64,000 nt of DNA from an uncultured Prevotellaceae bacterium. Lineage in GTDB: Bacteria; Bacteroidota; Bacteroidia; Bacteroidales; Bacteroidaceae. Shown one piece after another: positions 9,932 to 16,643 of the stretch. A program made the translations under genes and the position numbers. The stretch lies in the NCBI GenBank assembly GCA_900316985.1, contig ONFE01000011.1, forward strand, positions 1 to 64,000, read 5' to 3'. Position 1 is the first letter of the stretch. Each line of letters begins with the position of its first letter. The notes beneath the pieces are model-generated. The model was given only the letters and a program-made list of their open reading frames with translations, did not search any database and was not told where the DNA came from.

Positions 9932-10012
9932 AATTCTCTAGAGAATTTTTTGTTTCTGATGATGTTTTGCAATCTTTCCGATGATAGAATGGAGAAAATT
10001 CTCTAGAGAATT
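9932..10012. repeat. Paired 16-bp palindromes in element A
   Basis: The perfect palindrome AATTCTCTAGAGAATT occurs at 9932-9947 and 9997-10012, 65 bp start to start. The same pair with the same spacing is in copy B. A dimeric DNA-binding protein site is one possible reading. Confidence 0.85.
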
Positions 10013-10204
10013 TCAAAACGATAACGATAACCTTAACCCTAACCCTAAAGACATAACTCCCTCCCTATGCAGGGAGGGCTGGGGTGGGTCTCCTGACACC
10101 CTTATGACACCCTTGACACCCTCTGAAACAGGGTGCAGGCCCTGTGTTTATCGGGGTTTGACACCCTTGCACCCTTAAAACAAGAAAATCTATGTATGAA
10201 ATGA

Positions 10205-10240
10205 AAAAGGGGATGTGTCAATTAAAACACATCCCCTTTT
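10205..10240 (-). terminator. Terminator of the xylan minus-strand operon
   Basis: Perfect 14-bp arms (AAAAGGGGATGTGT at 10205-10218 and its complement at 10227-10240) surround an 8-nt loop. On the minus strand the stem ends in a T-run. It sits just after the GH43 stop codon. Confidence 0.8.
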
Positions 10241-10242
10241 GT

Positions 10243-11274
10243 TTATTCGTTCACTACCTTTTGGATAGTGCCGTCCTCGTTGTAGAACAGGCGCTGTATC
10301 TTGAGTGAGCGCAGGTGCGTGACGTCATTGCTGGGAACGCAGTCGTGATAGCACAGATACCACTGGCCCTTGAACTCGACGATGCTGTGGTGGGTAGTCC
10401 AGCCTACGACGGGGTCGAGGATGACGCCCTGATAGGTGAACGGTCCGTAGGGATTGTCGCCGATGGCATAGCACAGGAAGTGGCTGTCGCCGGTGGAGTA
10501 AGAGAAATAGTACTTACCGTTGTATTTGTGCATCCAGCTGGCCTCGAAGAAACGGTGTGGGTCGCTGGCCTTCAGGGGCTGGCCATCCTTGTCGAGAATG
10601 AGCACGGGACGCGGAGCCTCGGCAAATTGCAGCACATCGTCGCTCATGCGCACCACATTGCTGGGGATGGCGAAAGCTTCGGGCTTGGCAAAGAGCTCTG
10701 ACTTATGGTCGGGGGCCGCACCCAGGTCTACGAGACCGTTCTGGTCGCCGTACTTGCCGGGGATGGTATTGAAGCCGTGGAACAGCGGACGCCACCACTG
10801 CAGCTGACCGCCCCAGAGTCCGCCGAAATAGACATAGATTTGTCCGTCGTCGTCCTTGAAGGCACAGGGGTCAATAGAGAATGAGCCGCGGATGGGCTGC
10901 TCCATGGGCTTGAACGGACCTTCGGGCTTGTCGGCAACAGCCACGCCCAGACGGAACACACCGTCGTAGGCCTTTGCCGAGAAGATGAGGTAGTACTTGC
11001 CGTCTTTCTCCACGACATCGTTGTCCCACATCTGCTTCTCGGCCCAGGGCACGTCTTTCACGTCGAGAATCACGCCATGGTCGGTGGCATCGTCGTTTTC
11101 TACATCGGCCCAAGAGAGCACGTGATAGTCTTTCATCTGGAAGTGTCCGCCGTCATCGTCGAAGCACTCGCCGGCATCCCAGTCGTGGCTGGGATAGATG
11201 TAGAGGCGGTCGTTAAACACATTGGCCGAAGGGTCGGCCATATAGTCACTCGGGAAAAGATACTTTGGTTTCAT
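10243..11274 (-). CDS. xynB: Glycoside hydrolase family 43 (beta-xylosidase / arabinofuranosidase type)
   Basis: The 343-residue protein is a single five-bladed propeller domain of GH43. Catalytic residues fit the family: base Asp14 (YMADPSANVF), pKa-modulating Asp135 (SFSIDPCAFK) and acid Glu244 (RFFEASWM). There is no signal peptide, so it probably acts in the cytoplasm on xylo-oligosaccharides brought in by the neighbouring GPH symporters. It is the last gene of the minus-strand operon, 51 bp after the GH10 xylanase. The pairing with a GH10 gene resembles the xynA-xynB cluster of Prevotella bryantii/ruminicola, and the symbol is given on that basis. Xylosidase versus arabinofuranosidase activity cannot be separated by sight. 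Confidence 0.88.
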   Translation of the reverse strand: MKPKYLFPSDYMADPSANVFNDRLYIYPSHDWDAGECFDDDGGHFQMKDYHVLSWADVENDDATDHGVILDVKDVPWAEKQMWDNDVVEKDGKYYLIFSAKAYDGVFRLGVAVADKPEGPFKPMEQPIRGSFSIDPCAFKDDDGQIYVYFGGLWGGQLQWWRPLFHGFNTIPGKYGDQNGLVDLGAAPDHKSELFAKPEAFAIPSNVVRMSDDVLQFAEAPRPVLILDKDGQPLKASDPHRFFEASWMHKYNGKYYFSYSTGDSHFLCYAIGDNPYGPFTYQGVILDPVVGWTTHHSIVEFKGQWYLCYHDCVPSNDVTHLRSLKIQRLFYNEDGTIQKVVNE

Positions 11275-11325
11275 AATATTCTGCTTTTTCGTTATGTCGT
11301 TATGACGTTATTACGTTATGACGAT

Positions 11326-12447
11326 TTATTTATAAAGTTTAATAATCTCGTTGACGACCGGCTTTGCCTTGTACTGGCGGTCGAAGAGCAGCGGATAGTT
11401 AGTGCGCCCCTTGATGGGCCAGCCGTTCAGCCAGGAGTTGTCGTCGCAGACGCCCCACAGGGTGATGCGGCCAATCTGCGAGCGGTGCTTGTAATAGATC
11501 TTGAAGAGGTCGAGCCAGCGCTGGTCGAGTTCCTTCTGCTTGTCCTTAGGCAGTCCGTCGACGTAGGGGTTGTACTTCTGCTGCAGTTCAAAGTTCTGGG
11601 CGATGTCGGCACCGCCGAACCCTTGGGGATTGGGCAGCACGTTGATGTCGAGCTCGGTGATGAGCACTTTCACGCCACAGGCTGCGAAGGCATCGATACT
11701 TTTCTCGTATTCCTCGAGGTTGGGATAGTCAAGTCCGTTATGGCTCTGCATGCCCACGCCGTCGATGCGCAGTCCCTTGGCCTTCAGGTTCTTAACCAGG
11801 CGGCACACGGCCTCTCGCTTTTTCTCGCCAGCCATGGAATAGTCGTTGTAGTAGAGCTCGGCATCGGGGTCGGCCTCGTGGGCAGCACGGAAGGCTATCT
11901 CGATGAACTCCTCGCCCAGCAGATTATAGTACTTCGACTTACGGAACGAACCGTCGTCCTCGATAGCCTCGTTGACGACATCCCAACCAAAGACCTGGCC
12001 CTTGAAATGGCCCACGACGGTTTTGATGTGCTTAATGATTCGCTCTTTCAGTACTTCCTTCGATACGGGACTGGCAGCATAGCCGTTGGTGAACCACCAG
12101 TCGGGGGCCTGCGAGTGCCACACCAGACAGTGGCCGTTTACCTTCAGGCCCAGCTGGCGGGCATAGTTGACGAACTTGTCGGCCACGCGGAAGTCGAAGA
12201 TGCCCTCGGCAGGAGCCAGCACTTCGGGCTTCATGCAATTCTCGGCTACCACACAATTGAAATGCTTGCTGAGCACGGCATCGGCCGCAGGCACCTGTCC
12301 GTCGCTCTGCCACTGGTTGATGGCGGCACCAATCAGACAATATTTGCCAACGGCATCCTTCAGACCCTGAGCCTGAGTGGGGCTGAATGTTGCCATGAGC
12401 AACAAAGCCGCAGATAACAGTTTCTTTATCATTTGATTATTTCTCAT
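11326..12447 (-). CDS. xynA: Endo-1,4-beta-xylanase, glycoside hydrolase family 10
   Basis: The 373-residue protein has a signal peptide (MIKKLLSAALLLMATFSPTQA) and one GH10 barrel. The acid/base is Glu160 (WDVVNEAIED) and the nucleophile Glu265 (VLITELDINV); GHCLVWHSQAP is the usual substrate-site motif. It cuts internal beta-1,4 bonds in xylan, outside the cytoplasm. The start at 12447 overlaps the upstream symporter stop as ATGA; a second start at 12432 would give MIKK. An overlap with the transporter stop argues for translational coupling. A 446-codon open frame on the opposite strand is a codon-bias shadow. Confidence 0.93.
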   Translation of the reverse strand: MRNNQMIKKLLSAALLLMATFSPTQAQGLKDAVGKYCLIGAAINQWQSDGQVPAADAVLSKHFNCVVAENCMKPEVLAPAEGIFDFRVADKFVNYARQLGLKVNGHCLVWHSQAPDWWFTNGYAASPVSKEVLKERIIKHIKTVVGHFKGQVFGWDVVNEAIEDDGSFRKSKYYNLLGEEFIEIAFRAAHEADPDAELYYNDYSMAGEKKREAVCRLVKNLKAKGLRIDGVGMQSHNGLDYPNLEEYEKSIDAFAACGVKVLITELDINVLPNPQGFGGADIAQNFELQQKYNPYVDGLPKDKQKELDQRWLDLFKIYYKHRSQIGRITLWGVCDDNSWLNGWPIKGRTNYPLLFDRQYKAKPVVNEIIKLYK

Positions 12448-13850
12448 TTTTTGTGGCGGGCCTCAATTTCGCGATTGATTTCGTCAAGCTTTTCATCAGT
12501 AAGAGGATACTTGTAAACAAGGTATCCTACGACGAGAAGAAGCAGGGCGGGAATGATACAGGTGAACCACAGGATGGCATTCTGTGCAATTTCAGAATAA
12601 TTAGCCAGTTTCGGATAATATGCATTTACCGGTCCGCTGATAAATGAAGCCAGAAACACTACAACAAAGATGCTCAGCACCAACTGGAGGCACTTGCTTG
12701 CCTTGAAATCCTGCCACATTTCTCCGAATGAAACAGGCTTCTCGGGTGTGGTGGTGATGTTTTCCCTGCTGCCCATAAAGCAAAGAAGCAAAAGGACAAA
12801 ACCGACAATTGCAAATAGAGATGTTACTGTAAACCATGCCATGGGATCAGTAGGCAAAGCCGACTGCTCGCTGGCAAAGTTGAAACCAATCCATCCCATT
12901 ACCAACGGCGTAATCCAGCCGGCAATAGAGAAGCCAGCCTTAAAAGCAACACCGGCGAGAGCGTTGAATGTGGCTGCAGGTCTGTTGCCCGTGCGATATT
13001 CTGCCTCGGTGATGACTTCAGGGACCAATGCCCACATCAGTGAACCCACAAGAAGACCTACGCCTGTCATAACCTTTGCAATCTGCACAAGTGTGTTATA
13101 TTCCTGAACATCAAAGAACTTGCCGATGGTGAACAATATGGCGAATCCGATCAAACCGATGGCGAGCAGCAGATAATAAAGACCTTTCTTGCCAAACCAT
13201 TTCTTCAGTATTGGCAGAGAAGGCAGGATGACGAAAGCAGGTATCGTGCCAATGGCCATGAATGTAGCCTGATTCCAGTCTATTGCCGAATGAATACACA
13301 TGGCAAGTCCAATCGGGAAACCGGCCTGGACAATAATCTGACCGATGTTGGCGCATACCATTCGTGTGGAAGTAAGGATAAGTACTTCATCGTTATCACG
13401 GGTCATACTGGCCATGATGGAACCGTATGGAATGTTCACAACGGAATAGATCATGCTCAGAACGGTATAACTGACCGTAGCATAGACCAACTTCATACCC
13501 ATAGACCATGTGGCAACCTGGGGAAGCATCAATAAGCAGGCGGCAACTGTAAGTGGAATACCTCCGTAAAGAAGATAAGTACGATACTTGCCTAACTTGG
13601 GATTGCGATTGTCAATGTAGCGACCCACTACAGGACTCCAGAAACAATCGATGAGTCGGACGGTGAGAATCAGTCCGCTGACAAAGGCCGGATTTAATTT
13701 CAATACCGTAGTCAGGTAAATCATCAAGTAGCAAGCTACTGTCTGGAAAATGAGGTTTTGCGCAAGGTCACCGGAACCGAAACCGATGCGTTGCAACCAG
13801 GTAAGTTTGTAGAAGCCATTGGCTTCGCTTGTCGAATTGTTTGTTTCCAT
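12444..13850 (-). CDS. GPH-family sugar:cation symporter (xyloside transporter)
   Basis: The protein has 468 residues with about 12 hydrophobic segments and belongs to the glycoside-pentoside-hexuronide:cation symporter group of the major facilitator superfamily. The opening RIGFGSGDLAQNLIFQTVACYLMIYLTTVL and the loop VGRYIDNRNPKLGKYRTYLL are typical of GPH proteins. It would bring xylose oligomers across the inner membrane with Na+ or H+. It sits between a second GPH gene (18 bp upstream) and the GH10 gene, which it overlaps by 4 bp. A symporter gene (xynD) is also linked to xylanase genes in Prevotella bryantii; I do not assign the symbol because two paralogues are present. Confidence 0.88.
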   Translation of the reverse strand: METNNSTSEANGFYKLTWLQRIGFGSGDLAQNLIFQTVACYLMIYLTTVLKLNPAFVSGLILTVRLIDCFWSPVVGRYIDNRNPKLGKYRTYLLYGGIPLTVAACLLMLPQVATWSMGMKLVYATVSYTVLSMIYSVVNIPYGSIMASMTRDNDEVLILTSTRMVCANIGQIIVQAGFPIGLAMCIHSAIDWNQATFMAIGTIPAFVILPSLPILKKWFGKKGLYYLLLAIGLIGFAILFTIGKFFDVQEYNTLVQIAKVMTGVGLLVGSLMWALVPEVITEAEYRTGNRPAATFNALAGVAFKAGFSIAGWITPLVMGWIGFNFASEQSALPTDPMAWFTVTSLFAIVGFVLLLLCFMGSRENITTTPEKPVSFGEMWQDFKASKCLQLVLSIFVVVFLASFISGPVNAYYPKLANYSEIAQNAILWFTCIIPALLLLVVGYLVYKYPLTDEKLDEINREIEARHKK

Positions 13851-13867
13851 AATTGTTTTATAAAGGT

Positions 13868-15292
13868 TTAAATTTTATACTTTGAATGACGGCGGTGAGC
13901 CAGTTCTGTCTGCATCTTCTCATTGTAACTCTTTGTGATGGGATAGAAACACAGGGATACAATTCCGACAATGAGGAGGAGGGCAGGGAAGAGACTCGAA
14001 ACCAGGCGGATGCCTGTGACCGTCGTTTCCGACTGCAGACTGCCAAAGCCCGACACATAGCCAAACAGTGAGAGTATCAGTCCGGCGATGGCTCCGCCGA
14101 TACCCATTCCCGATTTCAGTGCAAAGATAACGCCTGAGAAGCAGAAACCCGTGGCACGGCGGTGGTTGATGTATTCCATGTGGTCGGCTGTATCGGCCAC
14201 CATTGCCCACAAAAGCGGGATGGTGGGGCCGTAGGCAAGACTCTTCAAGAAGCAGAGCAGATAGACCATTCCTACATCCTGAGGTGAGGGAAGGAAGAAG
14301 AGTGCCGTGAAGAATGTGCAGAGTGACAGTCCCACCAGAAAGGTCGTCTTCTTACCAAAACGGTTAGCCAGAAATCCCGACAGGAAGAGTACGCCCATAA
14401 ACTGCACCACGGCATTGAGGGTGTTAAACAGGCTGAAACCGATGATATAGGCGTTTTCAGTAGAAACGTTGAATCCCAATCTGCTCAAGAACTGTTCAAG
14501 GGCAGACTGGTCAAGATAACTCTGGAAGTAGAAATTGGTGGAGGCCCCCCACATGGCCAAGGCTATGAACATAAACAGCACGAGGACGAAAAGGCTTCGC
14601 CAAGGTACACTGCCAAAGGTCTTGACCACGTCCTTCTTGATACTCATCTGCTGCTGGGGTGGCGGTTGGATACGCTCACGGGTACTCAGGAAGCAGATGA
14701 TGAGAAAGACAAATGCCAGAATGGAGAAAAGAATGATGGTACACCGCCAGCCGTGAGCAGGATTACCGTTGCCGAAATGGTCAACGAGTGGCAGTGTGAA
14801 TCCCTGTACGACAAACTGTGCGATACTGGTACACACGAATCTCACCTTGTTGATGCTGGTACGCTCACGGATGTCATCGGTCATCACGCCGCCCAACGAA
14901 GCATAGGGCGTGTTGTTGAGCCCATACATCGTGAGCAGCAGGATATAGGATACCGTGGCATAGACGGCCACCAGCGTCTTATCATGGATGCCCGGATTCC
15001 AGAAAGCCAGGATGTAGAATACCGAGAAAGGCAGGGCTGTCCAAAGAATCCACGGACGGTATTTCCCCCAGCGCGTGCTGGTACGGTCGGTAATAATGCC
15101 GATGAGGGGATCGGCAAAAGCGCTGACCAAAGGTGCAATCAGCAATACGGTTCCAGCGATGGCTCCATCCAGGCCGAAGATATCTGTATAGAACTTCAGC
15201 TGGTAGATCATCATCATCTGGAAAGCAAGGTTGGCGGCTACGTCTCCCAAAGAGTAGCCAACCTTCTCTCGCATCGTAATGCCGTGCTTCAT
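13868..15292 (-). CDS. GPH-family sugar:cation symporter (second paralogue)
   Basis: This 474-residue membrane protein has the same architecture as its neighbour but is clearly diverged from it. Diagnostic stretches are MREKVGYSLGDVAANLAFQ, the loop IGIITDRTSTRWGKYRPWIL and NNTPYASLGGVMTDD. A start at Met7 (15274) is also possible. The likely role is inner membrane uptake of aldouronic acids, xylo-oligosaccharides or glucuronic acid. Having two divergent GPH genes in a row suggests different substrates, for example neutral versus acidic oligosaccharides; that is an inference. It lies 9 bp after the esterase gene and 17 bp before the other symporter. Confidence 0.87.
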   Translation of the reverse strand: MKHGITMREKVGYSLGDVAANLAFQMMMIYQLKFYTDIFGLDGAIAGTVLLIAPLVSAFADPLIGIITDRTSTRWGKYRPWILWTALPFSVFYILAFWNPGIHDKTLVAVYATVSYILLLTMYGLNNTPYASLGGVMTDDIRERTSINKVRFVCTSIAQFVVQGFTLPLVDHFGNGNPAHGWRCTIILFSILAFVFLIICFLSTRERIQPPPQQQMSIKKDVVKTFGSVPWRSLFVLVLFMFIALAMWGASTNFYFQSYLDQSALEQFLSRLGFNVSTENAYIIGFSLFNTLNAVVQFMGVLFLSGFLANRFGKKTTFLVGLSLCTFFTALFFLPSPQDVGMVYLLCFLKSLAYGPTIPLLWAMVADTADHMEYINHRRATGFCFSGVIFALKSGMGIGGAIAGLILSLFGYVSGFGSLQSETTVTGIRLVSSLFPALLLIVGIVSLCFYPITKSYNEKMQTELAHRRHSKYKI

Positions 15293-15301
15293 GAGTTACT
15301 C

Positions 15302-16468
15302 CTATTTAATCTGTTCGGCGGCAAACTTACCCATGGCCTCATAGCCTTTGGGGTTGAGGTGAAGCCAGTCGTCGCTGTATTCTTCAAGGAGTTGTGAAGG
15401 ATTCTGCGGGTCGCGGACCAGAGCGTCGAAATCAATGATGCCGTCGGCTTTCTTGTTGGAACGTATCCAGTCGTTGACCACCAGACGGGCAGCCTCGTGG
15501 AAACGGGAATCGTAGAAACTCTTTCCGAAGGGCGTTATCGTGCCCATAAATACCTTGATGCCCTGAGCATGGGCCTTGTCAATCATTTCGCCATAAACTT
15601 TGATGAGTTCCTGGGCTACCTGCTCGGCATTACCTCTGGAACCACCGATATCGTTCACGCCTTCGAAGATAATCAGCTTCTTCACGCCACGCTGCCCAAG
15701 GATATCACGGTTGAAACGCTTTACGGCAGGATCGGAAAGGCCGTTGCGCAGCACGCAGTTACCGCCAATACCCAGATTGAGCACGCCCATCTGACCGTCT
15801 AAGGCCTCGGCTAGGAAATCTGTCCAACGGTTTTGGGCGTTGGTCGTCGTTCCGCGTCCATCGGTGATGCTGTTTCCCAAACAAGCCACGACGGGAGCAT
15901 CGGCTTTGACATCCAAAGCAGCGATGTTGTACCAATGCTCCAAATCTTCCGTGTCAACAAAACGGGTCTTGGGCTTGGCCGTACCATTATATATATAGGA
16001 AGTGGTGCGGGAACCGCGGTGTGAGGTACTGCATTCCGGAACCGAATCACCATAGCAGACAGTGATAGCCAGTCGCTGCAGTGGTTTCAGCGGATAGCTG
16101 AACACATCGCTGAAGATAGAATCGCCGGCGGGAATCACACATTTCTGCTTGCCGTTAAACTTCAGGTAACGGGCCGAACGAACATCAATGTCGCTTCCCT
16201 CCTTGGCATCGGCGATGAATACCGACTTGATCTCGACAGGTACAGAACTATATACGTTGCTTAATTGCAGGCGAAGTTGGCTGCCTCCAAGTGACACATG
16301 TACAATCTGACGGATACTGCGGCCTGCCAGTGAAAAAGCAGGCATGTCTTTCAATGTGGTTGGTTCTACTGCTGTTGCCCAAGTGCCGACCCAACCGTCG
16401 TCAGCCTTAACTTGTTGGGCCATGCTCAGGAAGAACAGGGCGATGAGTAATGATAGATGACGCTTCAT
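15302..16468 (-). CDS. SGNH/GDSL-family hydrolase, probable xylan (acetyl)esterase
   Basis: The 388-residue protein has a signal peptide (about residues 1-22). A beta-rich N-terminal region of about 165 residues is followed by an SGNH domain. The catalytic serine is Ser200 (CLGNSITDGRG), with the block III motif GVNDIGG, the Gly motif GIGGN, and Asp367/His370 in DDWLHLNP. SGNH proteins in xylan loci usually remove acetyl groups from xylose units. It is the first gene of the minus-strand operon, 29 bp from a matching promoter. Acetyl specificity is inferred from the context. Confidence 0.82.
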   Translation of the reverse strand: MKRHLSLLIALFFLSMAQQVKADDGWVGTWATAVEPTTLKDMPAFSLAGRSIRQIVHVSLGGSQLRLQLSNVYSSVPVEIKSVFIADAKEGSDIDVRSARYLKFNGKQKCVIPAGDSIFSDVFSYPLKPLQRLAITVCYGDSVPECSTSHRGSRTTSYIYNGTAKPKTRFVDTEDLEHWYNIAALDVKADAPVVACLGNSITDGRGTTTNAQNRWTDFLAEALDGQMGVLNLGIGGNCVLRNGLSDPAVKRFNRDILGQRGVKKLIIFEGVNDIGGSRGNAEQVAQELIKVYGEMIDKAHAQGIKVFMGTITPFGKSFYDSRFHEAARLVVNDWIRSNKKADGIIDFDALVRDPQNPSQLLEEYSDDWLHLNPKGYEAMGKFAAEQIK

Positions 16469-16496
16469 GATGTTGAATTTATGGTTTATCTGACTG

Positions 16497-16527
16497 CAAA
16501 TTTACTCCATCTCATCGATACTGCCAA
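16497..16527 (-). promoter_or_regulatory. Promoter of the minus-strand xylan operon
   Basis: Read on the minus strand, TTG (16525-16527), a 20-bp spacer and TAAATTTG (16504 down to 16497) match the Bacteroidetes consensus. The leader to the esterase ATG at 16468 is about 25 nt. The 175-bp gap is shared with the divergent GH115 gene, so a binding site of the hybrid regulator would be expected here. Confidence 0.6.
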
Positions 16528-16610
16528 TTAAATTTGTAACGCATACGTTTTTTTATGTTTCATTTTTAATTTTTTCAAGATTATAATTCGGAAGATATGT
16601 CTCAAAAAAC

Positions 16611-16618
16611 TAACTTTG
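16611..16618 (+). promoter_or_regulatory. Probable -7 element of the GH115 gene
   Basis: TAACTTTG fits TAnnTTTG and lies 26 bp before the ATG at 16644. No good TTTG is found at the -33 position, as is common for activator-dependent promoters. Confidence 0.5.
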
Positions 16619-16643
16619 CACATGTAATCAATAAATTAAACCT

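Larger units (their letters stand above)
9624..10176. repeat. Inverted-repeat intergenic element, copy A
   Basis: Arms at 9624-9716 and 10076-10168 are inverted copies of each other over 93 bp with only about one difference. Each arm contains a run of GGGTGTCA units. Between them lie, from left to right: a stretch of about 110 bp not found in copy B, an inner inverted repeat, two AATTCTCTAGAGAATT palindromes, a short CCTTAACCCTAACCCTAAAG stretch, and a hairpin at 10059-10078 (CCCTCCCT-ATGC-AGGGAGGG). No credible ORF is inside. Its right half reappears in inverted orientation in copy B (45340-45730). It looks like a non-coding mobile or structural element of the MITE type, but no transposase or clear target duplication is visible. 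Confidence 0.8.

Noticed and set aside
10030..10050. CCTTAACCCTAACCCTAAAG resembling a telomere repeat
   Set aside because: Only two units are present, inside a bacterial intergenic element; there is no chromosome end.
9624..10176. Possible CRISPR array because of repeated GGGTGTCA units
   Set aside because: Units are short and adjacent, with no regular spacers and no cas genes.
9981..10178. A 65-codon open frame on the plus strand
   Set aside because: It is made of the right arm and palindrome of element A, with no start signal.
11077..12417. A 446-codon open frame on the plus strand opposite the GH10 and GH43 genes
   Set aside because: It mirrors two clear genes and carries no domain pattern, start signal or signal peptide. 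Strong codon bias of the real genes explains it.
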